Notes: generated by a model from the letters alone, not told the origin. 38,186 bases of DNA from an uncultured Prevotella sp. (GCA_900550365.1 URRR01000024.1:1-38186); one strand, 5' to 3'. Positions 24,383 to 33,199 are shown, counted from the first letter of the stretch. Made by a program: numbers and translations.

Positions 24383-26020
24383 ATGAGGATTGATGATTGC
24401 GTAAGATGGCTGTGGAATGCGTCCGGGGGCTTTCGCATACCCATTGCCGGTTGCGCCCTGACGGGTACGCTGCATGTAGGCGTTTCCTTGTTTTTCGTGT
24501 ATGTTTGTAAACATTTGATAGACATCGCCACCGGCGTGTCTGAAGATAATATCACAACTTATATAGCCTGTCTTGTCATTTGCCTTGTCATACAATTGTT
24601 GCTGTCCGCCACTCGGAGCCGGCTTGCCACCTTTACTGAAATCCGGCTGCGAAATGAGCTGCACCGCCGGCTATTTGTACATCTGATGGGAAGCTGCTGG
24701 AGCGGACGCGACACACTGCATACAGGCGATGTACTCAACCGGCTGGAAGAAGACGTGGCGACATTGACCGACGCACTGTGCCGCACAATCCCGTCTGTAT
24801 TCATTACGCTGATGCAATTGGGCGGCGCCCTTTGGTTTCTTGCACAACTGGACATCCGCCTGACCGGCATCCTTGTATTCATTATGCCCATAGCCTTGCT
24901 GCTGAGCAAAAGCTACGTGAGGAAGATGCGCAGGATGTCACGTGAAATCCGCGACACCGACAGCCTTATACAGAGCCATCTTCAGGAAAACCTGCAACAC
25001 CGCATTCTGATACGGACTTTGGAATATACGGCGCAGAGCGTCATGCGGCTTGTGAACATGCAGGAAACTTTGCAAAATAAAATAATGCACCGTACAGACC
25101 TGTCGGTCTTTTCACGCTCAATGGTGCAGACGGGCTTTATGACCGGCTATGCCGTTGCTTTTTTATGGGGTGTATTCGGACTGCAGAACGGCACTGTCAC
25201 CTTCGGCATGATGGCGGCTTTCCTGCAACTGGTAGCACAGATTCAACGTCCGATGGTGGACCTAAGCCGTCAGATACCTGCCTTCATCCGTGTATTTACC
25301 TCCACGGAACGGTTGGCTGAATTGGCTGATTTGCCGCAGGAGCAGCAAGGCAGCCCCGTCCGGCTGTCCGGCGCCTTAGGTGTCCGTATCAGCAATCTTG
25401 TGTATGCCTATCCGGGCAGTAAAAGGAAGGTGCTTGACGATTTCACCTACGACTTCAAGCCTGGTAGTCTGACTGCCATTGTGGGTGAAACGGGCGTGGG
25501 TAAAAGCACATTGATAAAACTGATTCTGGCTTTGTTCCAACCTGATGAAGGAGAAGTCAGATTCTATAATAAAGAACAAGAAGTCACGGCTTCACCGCTC
25601 ACACGATGCAACCTTTCTTACGTGCCACAAGGCAATACGTTAGTAAGCGGCACAATCCGTGACAACCTTCTAATGGGTAATCCTGATGCCACAGACGAAG
25701 AATTGCGTTCGGCCCTCCACACGGCTGCGGCAGATTTTGTATTCTATTTGCCGGAAAGCATGAATACCCTATGCGGTGAACGGGGCTCCGGGCTGAGTGA
25801 AGGTCAGGCACAACGCATAGCCATTGCCCGTGGGCTTCTGCGCCCGGGAAGTATTTTATTGTTGGACGAGCCGACTTCGTCTTTGGACGATGAGACGGAG
25901 AAACTTCTCCTGCAACGCCTTTCCGAACAGCTGGAAGAAAAAACACTTATCCTTATCAGCCATCGGGAAACAATCACCCGACTTTGCACCGCAGTTATAC
26001 GATTAGAAAAAATTAAATGA
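24383..26020 (+). CDS. ABC transporter, fused permease and ATPase
   Basis: 545-residue half-transporter of the MsbA/LapB exporter type. The membrane domain takes about 310 residues with six hydrophobic stretches (FRIPIAGCALTGTLHVGVSLFF, TYIACLVICLVIQLLL, LDIRLTGILVFIMPIALLL, others). The nucleotide-binding domain has Walker A GETGVGKS (368-375), signature LSEGQ (471-475; the standard is LSGGQ), Walker B ILLLDEPTSSLDD and a switch histidine in LISHRET. There is no C39 peptidase domain; the separate S24/S26-like protein 9 bases upstream may supply processing. Substrate is inferred to be a peptide or lipid-linked product. No second half-transporter is visible, so a homodimer is likely. Confidence 0.88.
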   Translation: MRIDDCVRWLWNASGGFRIPIAGCALTGTLHVGVSLFFVYVCKHLIDIATGVSEDNITTYIACLVICLVIQLLLSATRSRLATFTEIRLRNELHRRLFVHLMGSCWSGRDTLHTGDVLNRLEEDVATLTDALCRTIPSVFITLMQLGGALWFLAQLDIRLTGILVFIMPIALLLSKSYVRKMRRMSREIRDTDSLIQSHLQENLQHRILIRTLEYTAQSVMRLVNMQETLQNKIMHRTDLSVFSRSMVQTGFMTGYAVAFLWGVFGLQNGTVTFGMMAAFLQLVAQIQRPMVDLSRQIPAFIRVFTSTERLAELADLPQEQQGSPVRLSGALGVRISNLVYAYPGSKRKVLDDFTYDFKPGSLTAIVGETGVGKSTLIKLILALFQPDEGEVRFYNKEQEVTASPLTRCNLSYVPQGNTLVSGTIRDNLLMGNPDATDEELRSALHTAAADFVFYLPESMNTLCGERGSGLSEGQAQRIAIARGLLRPGSILLLDEPTSSLDDETEKLLLQRLSEQLEEKTLILISHRETITRLCTAVIRLEKIK

Positions 26021-26525
26021 AAAACACGATCTCAATTATCTCTGATATATTTCATGATTTACGAAGAAAGCTTTGATTACAGGATTTACCAGCCAAAACG
26101 GCTCTTTCTTGACTAAAATTCCATTAAGTAAAAGTTAAACATACACGGCACAATCCGTTGTTTGAAGTGTCGGAAGCTACAGCATTAGACTGGACTTATA
26201 AAAACAACCGCATTCCGCCTTGGATATATGCTTGACATCATACAAAGATATATTCTGGCATACGCACCGCTGTAACTTTGCACGGAAAAATCAAGACCCG
26301 GCGGAAGAAGGATGCGGAATAAAGGAGGATAAGGCAAAACGATATAAGAGGAAGTATAAAAGAACGAAAAAAATGAGATACAAAAGGCCGGCGTTCGTTT
26401 TTCGGAACGTAAGCCGGATTAAGGCGGTCTGCCGATAAATGTGTTCATTTTAAAATTAAAAGATACAGCGGTGTGAATAAGGAAAAGGCAGAGTGGCATT
26501 CACCACTCTACCATTCTATAAGCTG
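26021..26525. other. Gene-poor gap between the ABC exporter and the mobilizable element
   Basis: About 500 bases with no convincing gene. A plus-strand reading frame ends at 26235 with EVSEATALDWTYKNNRIPPW (from 26164), which reads like the C-terminal tail of an HTH-type protein without its start, so a gene remnant is possible. The stretch 26290-26440 is very purine-rich on the plus strand. The right end holds the hairpin listed separately. This gap probably contains the left junction of the element. Confidence 0.45.
26490..26509 (-). terminator. Hairpin terminator for the ParB-like gene
   Basis: AGAGTGG (26490-26496) and CCACTCT (26503-26509) form a 7-base stem with a 6-base loop, 16 bases beyond the stop of the minus-strand ParB-like gene. 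On the minus strand it is followed by GCCTTTTCC, a weak T tract. Confidence 0.6.
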
Positions 26526-28223
26526 TCAGGCTGCAGCATCGTCCTGTGAAGTCTGCTCATCCGTCGGAGCATCTTCTTTCTTCTCTTCAGCCAACAGGGC
26601 TGTCTTTCTCTCCTCTATGCGCTTGTGCCGTTTCTCGTACACTTCTTCATACGCTCTTGTGATGTCGCTTAATGTTTCGGGCATGTGTTTCCGTGCGAAG
26701 TCAAGCAAGAATGAGGCTGTGGCATTGCATCCTCGCGCATCCTTAAATCTTGCAATCAGATAATCCCTGCGGATAATGGCTTTCGTCTTAGCTGTGAGGT
26801 TGGCGACTATGTTCATCTTGTCTTCGTCTGAAAGATAAGTCAGATGCTCGCCATCCATACCGACAGCCTGATAATGCTCTTTGCGAAGGTCAGCCAAAAG
26901 GAAAAAATAAATCATCCTGTCCTCATCCGTTCCGAATTTGGTCTCGGTGATGTCGGCCTCCAGAATCCGTTTCTTGGTGTCTTCCACAGTCTTCTCAAGT
27001 GCTATCTCCTTGTTGCGTCTGTCTTGCTTCTCCAACTTCTCAATAGGTGAAACCGGTTGACCGTCCGTGCCGTCATTATGCTCTGCCTTTTTATAGCACA
27101 AAGTGATGTCATTCCATTCTATCCTCGCATAAAGCACAATCTCCCCGGCATCGGCCTTGCGGTTTATTTCTTCACACCTCTCGTTGTAGGCTGCCATGTC
27201 TTGCCCGTAATCCTTACAAGCCTGCTCGTATTCCTCTTGGGTGTCATATTCGTCCGTTTGCGGTTCTTCGGGGCGGTTGGGATAAGTCGGCAAGTAGCCT
27301 TGCAGATTTTCTACCATATATCCCATATCCACAAGACGTTCCACGGCTATGTCGTTGCCGTTGTATGCGTCACGGCAAAGGGTGACGGTCGGCTGTTGCT
27401 CCATGACCTGCACGGCCTTTTCTACCAAAAACGACGCATTCTTTTCCTCAAGACAACTCCGTTTAGCGCAATTTCCACATCCCTCCTCGTGGAACAGACT
27501 CATTTTATGGGTATTGAACGGACAGGAAACACACAAGGTCTTGTCGAACTGGTAATGACGCAAGTCTGTGGTGAAATTCCGCTCGATGTTCCTTGCCACC
27601 TCGGAAGCCTTCAGACTTCTCCAACTGCCATAAACACCTTCCGTCAAATGACGCTCGTACACCTCACGCTGGATGTCTTCACCGTAACGGCAGATTTCAC
27701 TTGCTACGCTGACAGACAGCTCATCTGTTTCCAGCAATTCAGCTATTTCGACTATCAATGTCGTGAACTTAAGGCGTGTGCGGATATAATCCTCTGACTT
27801 GCCGAACTGCACGGCCAATGACTGCACGTCATAACGTCCGCACTCCAACAGTTTCTGATAGGCTACCGCTTCTTCCATAGGGGTTACATCCTTACGCTGC
27901 AGATTTTCTGTCACGGCCATTTCCTCCGCCACATCATCCGCAACGTCAAGGATTATTGCCGGAATTTCGGTCTTACCGACCATAACGGACGCACGGTATC
28001 TGCGCTCTCCGAAGACAATCTCAAACAAGGCGGTGTCCGCAACGGGGCGTACTCCGATTGCCTGTAAGACACCCTGCTGACGGATGCTGTCGGCAAGCTC
28101 GGAAAGGCTTTCCTCATCAAAGTGCTTGCGTGGGTTGAAGTTGCCCGGACGGATGTCTGCCAATGCCAACGATACGATGTTTCTCTCTGCTACGGTCTGA
28201 ATGCTTGTAGTTTCCATACTCAT
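26526..28223 (-). CDS. ParB/RepB/Spo0J-like protein
   Basis: 565-residue ParB-family protein. IRPGNFNPRKHFDEESLSEL and FGERRYRAS (motif GERRYRA at 72-78) form the CTP-binding ParB/Srx domain, and VTENLQRKDVTPMEEAVAY plus the HTH DVQSLAVQFGKSEDYIRTRL follow. A cysteine cluster (Cys231, 234, 249, 252, 257) may bind zinc. The remaining 300 residues are charged and helical and end in an acidic tail (KKEDAPTDEQTSQDDAA). There is no ParA next to it; such stand-alone ParB-like proteins occur on Bacteroidales conjugative and mobilizable elements, perhaps as regulators. ATG codons at 28223 and 28217 are both possible. It is transcribed away from the ATPase gene. Confidence 0.85.
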   Translation of the reverse strand: MSMETTSIQTVAERNIVSLALADIRPGNFNPRKHFDEESLSELADSIRQQGVLQAIGVRPVADTALFEIVFGERRYRASVMVGKTEIPAIILDVADDVAEEMAVTENLQRKDVTPMEEAVAYQKLLECGRYDVQSLAVQFGKSEDYIRTRLKFTTLIVEIAELLETDELSVSVASEICRYGEDIQREVYERHLTEGVYGSWRSLKASEVARNIERNFTTDLRHYQFDKTLCVSCPFNTHKMSLFHEEGCGNCAKRSCLEEKNASFLVEKAVQVMEQQPTVTLCRDAYNGNDIAVERLVDMGYMVENLQGYLPTYPNRPEEPQTDEYDTQEEYEQACKDYGQDMAAYNERCEEINRKADAGEIVLYARIEWNDITLCYKKAEHNDGTDGQPVSPIEKLEKQDRRNKEIALEKTVEDTKKRILEADITETKFGTDEDRMIYFFLLADLRKEHYQAVGMDGEHLTYLSDEDKMNIVANLTAKTKAIIRRDYLIARFKDARGCNATASFLLDFARKHMPETLSDITRAYEEVYEKRHKRIEERKTALLAEEKKEDAPTDEQTSQDDAAA

Positions 28224-28413
28224 TTGTTTTTAAATTGTTGATGATTGAATTTCGTTTTTTTATTTCCCTTATGTAGCCGTTTTCACGGCCTACAACGGGG
28301 TTATTTTTCTGCCCAATCAAAGGGCCGGAGGACAAAAAGGCAAATCTGACGGCGGAAATACGCTTTGTGCGCAAAGGAAGATTTCCGACAGGCAACTTTG
28401 GCGGGCGACCGGA

Positions 28414-28444
28414 TTTGCAGATTGGCCGCAGCCCGTTACCTTTG
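28414..28444 (+). promoter_or_regulatory. Bacteroides-type promoter (TTTG, 19 bases, TACCTTTG)
   Basis: TTTG at 28414-28417 and TACCTTTG at 28437-28444 are separated by 19 bases, an exact fit to the Bacteroides -33/-7 consensus. It points to the ATPase gene at 28734, which would then have a leader of about 280 bases containing all three palindromes. Confidence 0.6.
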
Positions 28445-28538
28445 CGGAAAAATAATCCGTGGATGGCTGTGAACGCGAATGAAGCCGGAATAAGACCTGT
28501 ATAACCGTAGGATGACCGTTAGGTTCACGTGAAAAAAG

Positions 28539-28552
28539 TGACATATCTGTCA
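28539..28552. promoter_or_regulatory. Palindromic operator, copy 1
   Basis: TGACATATCTGTCA, with arms TGACA/TGTCA. The 14-base core is identical to copy 3 at 28698-28711, and T-rich sequence follows as in the other copies, but the flanks are otherwise less alike. Confidence 0.6.
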
Positions 28553-28612
28553 ATTTTTTGCCGCACAAAAGGCGGAAGGAGGCGTATAATGTTAGAAACG
28601 CCGGTTTTATAT

Positions 28613-28649
28613 TGACTAAAACAGACATTTCTGTCATTTTTTGATAATA
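28613..28649. repeat. Operator-containing direct repeat, copy 2
   Basis: 37-base unit matching 28688-28724 at 34 of 37 positions. The core at 28623-28636 is AGACATTTCTGTCA, a slightly damaged form of the palindrome. Centre-to-centre distances are 84 bases to copy 1 and 75 bases to copy 3. Confidence 0.75.
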
Positions 28650-28676
28650 CAAGAGGGCTGATTAAAAAAATACCGC

Positions 28677-28684
28677 TATATTTG
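28677..28684 (+). promoter_or_regulatory. Probable -7 box TATATTTG of the ATPase gene
   Basis: Perfect TAnnTTTG box 49 bases before the ATPase start codon. No good TTTG lies 19-21 bases upstream, so the promoter may be weak or activator-dependent. The predicted transcription start falls inside palindrome copy 3. Confidence 0.5.
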
Positions 28685-28687
28685 CAG

Positions 28688-28724
28688 TGACTAAAAATGA
28701 CATATCTGTCATTTTTTGATAATA
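28688..28724. repeat. Operator-containing direct repeat, copy 3
   Basis: Contains the perfect 10-base inverted repeat AAAAATGACA (28693-28702) / TGTCATTTTT (28707-28716) around TATC. It ends 9 bases before the ATPase start codon and just downstream of the TATATTTG box, a position suited to repression. Confidence 0.75.
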
Positions 28725-28733
28725 GAATAAGAT

Positions 28734-29987
28734 ATGAACATACAAAGGGATTTCTACTTGAACCGGTTGATTACCGGCCGTGAAAACGGGCTGATAAAAA
28801 TTATAACAGGCATCAGGAGATGCGGAAAGTCATACCTCCTGTTCAAACTGTTCCATGAATGGCTCAATGCCAATGGCATTGATGACAACCATATTATTGA
28901 GGTAGCCCTTGATGACCGCAGCAATAAGGCACTTCGCGATCCGGACGCCTTGCTGGACTATATAAAAAGCCAGATCACGGATAAAAGCCTTTATTATATA
29001 TTATTGGATGAAATACAGATAGTACCTGAATTTACGGATGTCCTGAATAGTCTGCTGCACATACGCAACGCTGACGTATATGTCACCGGAAGCAACTCGC
29101 ACTTCCTCTCAACGGACGTAGTGACAGAGTTTCGAGGACGTGGGGATGAGATACGCCTGCATCCGCTTTCATTTGCGGAATTCTGCCAAGGATTCCAAGG
29201 AGAAAAGAACAAGGCATGGAAGGAATATTACACTTACGGAGGATTGCCCCTTGTTCTCTCTCTTGATACCGAACAGAAGAAAGCGGATTACCTGACCAAC
29301 CTTTATCAGAGTGTATATCTGGTGGACATTTTGGAACGGCATAAGATAAAAAACAAAGCAGAATTTGACGAACTGGTTAAAATCATGGCTTCGTCCATCG
29401 GTTCTCCATGTAATCCTACTAAACTGTCCAATACGTTCAGGAGCGTGAAAAAAGTGGAAATCCACCATCACACCATCAGCAAATACCTGTCTTATCTGAG
29501 TGACGCCTTTGTGCTGGAAAAGTCGGTCAGATATGATATTAAAGGGAAGAAATACATCAACACGCTGTCCAAGTATTATTTCTCCGATCTTGGCATCCGT
29601 AATGCCCTGTTGGGATTCCGCCAACAGGAGGAAAGCCATATCATGGAAAACATCATCTACAATGAGTTGCGTACAAGAGGCTACCATGTGGATGTAGGCA
29701 TGGTAGAAGAACGTACCACGGACAGGAACAACAAGACGATACGCAAGCAGTATGAAGTGGACTTCGTGGCCAATCAGGGCAGTAAGCGTTATTACATCCA
29801 GTCAGCCTTTGCCTTGCCGGACGAGGCGAAAGTAAGGCAAGAGACAGCTTCGCTGACACGCATCGACGACTCGTTCAAGAAAATCATCGTGGTCAAGGAT
29901 GACATCATGCCCAAAAGGGATGAGAACGGCATCGTGACGATTGGCATCATGGACTTCCTGCTGCGCCCGGACAGTCTGGACTATTGA
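28734..29987 (+). CDS. AAA_14 / DUF4143 ATP-binding protein
   Basis: 417-residue ATPase of the large AAA_14-DUF4143 family, common in Bacteroidales and archaea and without a settled role. Walker A is GIRRCGKS (26-33), Walker B is YYILLDEIQIV (Asp92-Glu93), and VYVTGSNSHFL is the sensor 1 region. PLSFAEFCQGF and YTYGGLPLVLSL are family hallmarks. The C-terminal DUF4143 part contains NIIYNELRTRGYHVDVG and EVDFVANQ ... YYIQSAF, a PD-(D/E)XK-like nuclease arrangement that may be active or vestigial. It stands behind three palindromic operators and is read away from the ParB-like gene. It is probably accessory cargo of the element. Confidence 0.88.
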   Translation: MNIQRDFYLNRLITGRENGLIKIITGIRRCGKSYLLFKLFHEWLNANGIDDNHIIEVALDDRSNKALRDPDALLDYIKSQITDKSLYYILLDEIQIVPEFTDVLNSLLHIRNADVYVTGSNSHFLSTDVVTEFRGRGDEIRLHPLSFAEFCQGFQGEKNKAWKEYYTYGGLPLVLSLDTEQKKADYLTNLYQSVYLVDILERHKIKNKAEFDELVKIMASSIGSPCNPTKLSNTFRSVKKVEIHHHTISKYLSYLSDAFVLEKSVRYDIKGKKYINTLSKYYFSDLGIRNALLGFRQQEESHIMENIIYNELRTRGYHVDVGMVEERTTDRNNKTIRKQYEVDFVANQGSKRYYIQSAFALPDEAKVRQETASLTRIDDSFKKIIVVKDDIMPKRDENGIVTIGIMDFLLRPDSLDY

Positions 29988-29994
29988 ACGGCTT

Positions 29995-30111
29995 ATGGAC
30001 GAAGTGACATTCAAGATAGTCAGGCTGCTGTTCATCGGCTGGTCAATGCTCCTGCTGGCTTATGCCGGATTCTGGAGGCGGAGGGGCGGGAATCATATTA
30101 TTCCGCAATAA
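29995..30111 (+). CDS. Possible 38-residue single-helix membrane peptide
   Basis: Short ORF starting 7 bases after the ATPase stop: MDEVTFKIVRLLFIGWSML, then LLAYAGFWRRRGG and a short tail. One hydrophobic helix (about residues 10-27) is followed by a basic patch, a plausible positive-inside membrane peptide. The close spacing argues for translation with the ATPase. Length is too small for certainty. Confidence 0.35.
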   Translation: MDEVTFKIVRLLFIGWSMLLLAYAGFWRRRGGNHIIPQ

Positions 30112-30135
30112 AGATACTGTATGATAAGGAAAGGC

Positions 30136-30168
30136 GAGCCTGTCCGTCACGGACAAGCCCACCGGCTC
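30136..30168. terminator. Weak hairpin between convergent genes
   Basis: TGTCCG (30141-30146) and CGGACA (30150-30155) with outer GAGCC/GGCTC arms (30136-30140 and 30164-30168) lie between the convergent ATPase and OmpA-like genes. No T run follows on either strand, so this is only a candidate bidirectional terminator. Confidence 0.3.
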
Positions 30169-30202
30169 CAGAAGCAAAGAAAACGTATGTGCGCAATAAT
30201 TA

Positions 30203-31660
30203 TCAGGGGATAAGCAGCCGCACCTGTGTATGCCTGTTGCCTTCCAGGGGATTGTATTCAGATATGCCGCCAATATCCGCCTTTTCAATCTTTTCCGGTG
30301 CAACACCCCTTCGGATCAGTTCCTGTGCGATGTACTCCGCCCTTGCCTTGCCGAGGCGGTCATTGATTTCCTCTGTCCCGGTCATACTATCCGCTGCTCC
30401 CGTAACGGTCACGGACAAGCGGTGCCGGGTGATCACACGCGCCAGTGCATCGAGATTGATTCCTTGTGACGGCTCTGTTAGGTTCGTTGTTCCCAATTCA
30501 AAGAAGAAGTAAACCGGAACATCATATCCCCTGTCAGTATTTGCCGTCCGCCGGTTGGAAAGTGTATCCGGCTGGCCGGATATATCAGCCATGGATGTGC
30601 TGTCTTGTCCATCCACAATGTCATAGTTCTGCAATGTGTAGGCATTATCTTTTCCGTCTGCCGTATCGGGCTGTAAGGTCAACGGATCCTTTCCGTTCCA
30701 ATGTCTGTTCCTTAACCTGGCCATCAGGGAGTTCAATCCGCTGTAGTCGTTACCGGGATTGCCGGTACTATTGTCATACAGGCTATGCACCGGCCATTTG
30801 TATTTGTCAAGCAGGCCTTCCAGCTCCAATATCTTGCGTAATTCACGGATAATCCTGCTGTCTTTTTCATGCCGGTTTGCATAACGCCGGTTGGCTCTGG
30901 CCAACGCTTCCGACAGTCTGACGAGCCGTTCATTCCGACAGATATACGGCCTTGCGTCTATGGCCCGTTTCCAGCCCCTCTTTCCGATGGTGACGGACAA
31001 TCCGGCTGAAAGCGTCAGGAATCTGTCACCCCATCTGCCGGTCTTACCGTACCCGTCAAATTCCTGAAACGTAGTGTTGCCGCCAAGTTCTAGAGTGGCA
31101 GCCAGCCGCCTTGTAATCCAGTACCGCCCTTGTATACCATAGGACAGGGCGAACTGTTTTTGTCCGTTATCCTTGTGGTGCAACAATCCTATGCCCACGT
31201 AAGGCACGAGATTCCAGCGGGCCAAAGTTCCGTCTTTCCGCTGCTCGCCCCAAACGCTCCAAAGCAAGTCTGCATAATACCGGTGGAAATCCTGTGTGTC
31301 CAATGTGCCGTCCTTGAACCTGCCACCCTGCCAGCCGATGCGGCTTCCGATGTGAGGGGTGAACCACTTGCCGACACTGACAGCCCACGAAGGCTGCAGA
31401 CGGCCGAACAAATCCTCGCATCCGAGAGGCTTTCCCAGAAAGGTTGACACTTCTCCTGACACACTTATGAACCAGTTGCCCGTCCACGGAGAAACCACCA
31501 GCACACCGTCCAAATACGGCGGGACAGTGACAGGCAACATTTCTTCTACGGGATATTGAAATACTCCGCCGCCGGTAGAGTCCGCCGACACAGGTCCGGC
31601 AACTGCTCTTGTCCACAAAAAGCATGATGCCACAAAAATAAAAATGATTTTCTTTGTCAT
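30203..31660 (-). CDS. OmpA family outer-membrane protein of the mobile element
   Basis: 485 residues from the ATG at 31660, chosen because it directly precedes a good signal peptide (TKKIIFIFVASCFLWTRAVAG); the longer reading would begin at a TTG ten codons upstream. The N-terminal barrel-like part (NWFISVSGEVSTFLGKP, VGKWFTPHIGSRIGWQG, VPYVGIGLLHHK) parallels the OmpA gene at 20859. A helical linker (ALARANRRYANRHEKDSRII) and a long polar stretch precede the OmpA domain (FFFELGTTNL, VTGAADSMTGTEEINDRLGKARAEYI), which lacks some of the usual basic residues. It lies 52 bases downstream of the relaxase gene on the same strand. Envelope proteins of this kind are carried by several Bacteroidales elements; its role in transfer is unknown. 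Confidence 0.85.
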   Translation of the reverse strand: MTKKIIFIFVASCFLWTRAVAGPVSADSTGGGVFQYPVEEMLPVTVPPYLDGVLVVSPWTGNWFISVSGEVSTFLGKPLGCEDLFGRLQPSWAVSVGKWFTPHIGSRIGWQGGRFKDGTLDTQDFHRYYADLLWSVWGEQRKDGTLARWNLVPYVGIGLLHHKDNGQKQFALSYGIQGRYWITRRLAATLELGGNTTFQEFDGYGKTGRWGDRFLTLSAGLSVTIGKRGWKRAIDARPYICRNERLVRLSEALARANRRYANRHEKDSRIIRELRKILELEGLLDKYKWPVHSLYDNSTGNPGNDYSGLNSLMARLRNRHWNGKDPLTLQPDTADGKDNAYTLQNYDIVDGQDSTSMADISGQPDTLSNRRTANTDRGYDVPVYFFFELGTTNLTEPSQGINLDALARVITRHRLSVTVTGAADSMTGTEEINDRLGKARAEYIAQELIRRGVAPEKIEKADIGGISEYNPLEGNRHTQVRLLIP

Positions 31661-31712
31661 AATGTTCAACATGAATTGATGAATGTACAAATGGATAAGA
31701 ATAAAAGAAAGG

Positions 31713-33170
31713 TTATCGTTTTGGCTTCTTGCCGATGGCAGGACACATCATGCGTTGCGCCATCATCATGCAGCGGTAAGCCCAGTGCCGGTCGTCCTCA
31801 TCATCGTCACGTCCCCATTTCAGACCGTTCCCACCTCCGCCGCCTCCCTGGCCTTCGGCAAAGGTCGTGGCAGCGTCCACGTAACCGAGAAACAACAGCG
31901 TGGCGCAATGGAGGACTTCTGCGCCCTGCTCGGAAATACTCTGCATAAGCGTTCCGTCAAAGGGGCCACGCGCTTCAGCATCAGACTGTGCCATCAGTTC
32001 CCGATGTTCGCCGACCAGACGCTCCACCAGCACATCCTTCAGCAAGCTGTCCACTTTCGCGTGGATGTCCCGTGAATACCGATAGGCTTCCTCGCGTAGT
32101 TCCCCTGTACGGTTCTGAATGGCGTCCATGTCTTTCTGAAGCACGGCCAGTTGCCGGTCGGCGGTTCCCAGTTTTTCCTGCTTGTCAGCCAGCCGTTGCC
32201 GGACATTGGAAAGTTCTTTCTCCAACCGGTCTATTTCTTTGGCCAAGGACATGGCATCGCCGCTTTGCGACTGCAGCTCACGGCGGTATGCCAGCAGTTG
32301 TGCCTCTTTTTCCGCTTTCTCTTTCTTCAGGTTCTCCACCACCGTATTTAAGCCTTTCACCCTGTGTTCTGCCAGACGGATTTCCACCCGTAGGTCAGCC
32401 AGTGCCTTACGGTGCTGTTCAATCTGCTCTTCAATGGAAGTACACTCTTCATTAAGATGGCGGCGGTATTCCTCGGTGGAACGGTGCTTTGCACCGGTAA
32501 TGGCAACACTGGTACCGCGGCGGAGTTCCCACTTACGGTTGATTGACGCCAGTTCGTTATGAAGCTCGCGGAAACGTCTGCTTCCCTCATATTTGTCATT
32601 GCCGGAAAAGATTTTCTTGTAGGCGAATCCGCCGTCCTTGATTGGCAGCAGGGTGCAGTGAATGTGTGGATTCAATTCGTCAAGATGTACATAGAAACCG
32701 ATGATGTTCTCCTCACCGAACCTGCCGGACACGAAAGCATAAATGTCCTGCGCCCATTTCTCTATTTCCGGCTTTCTCCTGACCGATGAATTGTCCGCAC
32801 CTTTGTCAAAGTCCACCTTCTGGTCACCGAAGGCCAGCTCACGCATACGAAGCTGTGAACCGCCGAAAATAAAGTTGACGACAGTGCGGTACTTGGGTTC
32901 AGCCAGCCCTTCGTTCTTGTCATGGATGCCACGGCTGCGCAAGTTCTCCGCCATCCGCTCCGGGATGCTCTTCGATTTGTCCACGGGCTGCACCTTGCCG
33001 CCTTTGACGACTTAAAAGTTCAAGTGTTCGCGCGTGGGGTCATAATTGCCCTTGCTGACAGCGTGTTCCCAGCCTTTCTCTGTCCACCTGCGCTGATGCT
33101 CATCGCTTTGGGCGGTTGTGATGCCAGCCGACGGGCGGATGTCCATCACCTGTTTAGCGTTTCCTGCCAT
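31713..33170 (-). pseudogene. MobV (Pre/Mob) relaxase interrupted by an in-frame TAA
   Basis: Relaxase that would nick oriT and lead the strand during mobilization. From the ATG at 33170 the frame reads MAGNAKQVMDIRPSAGITTA, then SDEHQRRW, NYDPTREHLNF and stops at TAA (33012-33014, codon 53). The same frame continues VVKGGKVQPVDKSKSIPERM and runs 426 residues to 31713, with the metal-binding HLDELNPHIHC and a coiled-coil tail (about 190-330 of the second part). MobV proteins normally run through NYDP...HLN into this region, so one C-to-A change at plus-strand 33014 (GAA to TAA) explains the split. The stop separates the putative motif-I histidine (EHQRR) from HxDExxPHxH. A GTG at 32993 could restart translation without motif I. 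Mobilization is probably lost. Confidence 0.82.
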
Positions 33171-33199
33171 ACTGTATATATCTGTTTTGCGGACAACCG

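Larger units (their letters stand above)
28224..28733. other. Divergent intergenic region with promoter and operator repeats
   Basis: 510 bases between the ParB-like gene (leftward) and the ATPase gene (rightward), without a gene. It holds a Bacteroides-type promoter at 28414-28444, a second TAnnTTTG box at 28677-28684, and three palindromic TGACAnnnnTGTCA sites at 28539, 28623 and 28698, annotated separately. I see no clear promoter box for the leftward gene. Confidence 0.6.

Noticed and set aside
26220..26438. 72-codon plus-strand frame after the ABC exporter
   Set aside because: Lys/Arg-rich text from purine-rich DNA with no family resemblance and no promoter.
27057..27797. Plus-strand open frame opposite the ParB-like gene
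   Set aside because: Its residues are typical of antisense translation and the ParB cysteine cluster is encoded on the other strand.
28539..28724. CRISPR array
   Set aside because: Only three palindromic units with unequal spacers and no cas genes nearby; they suit operators better.
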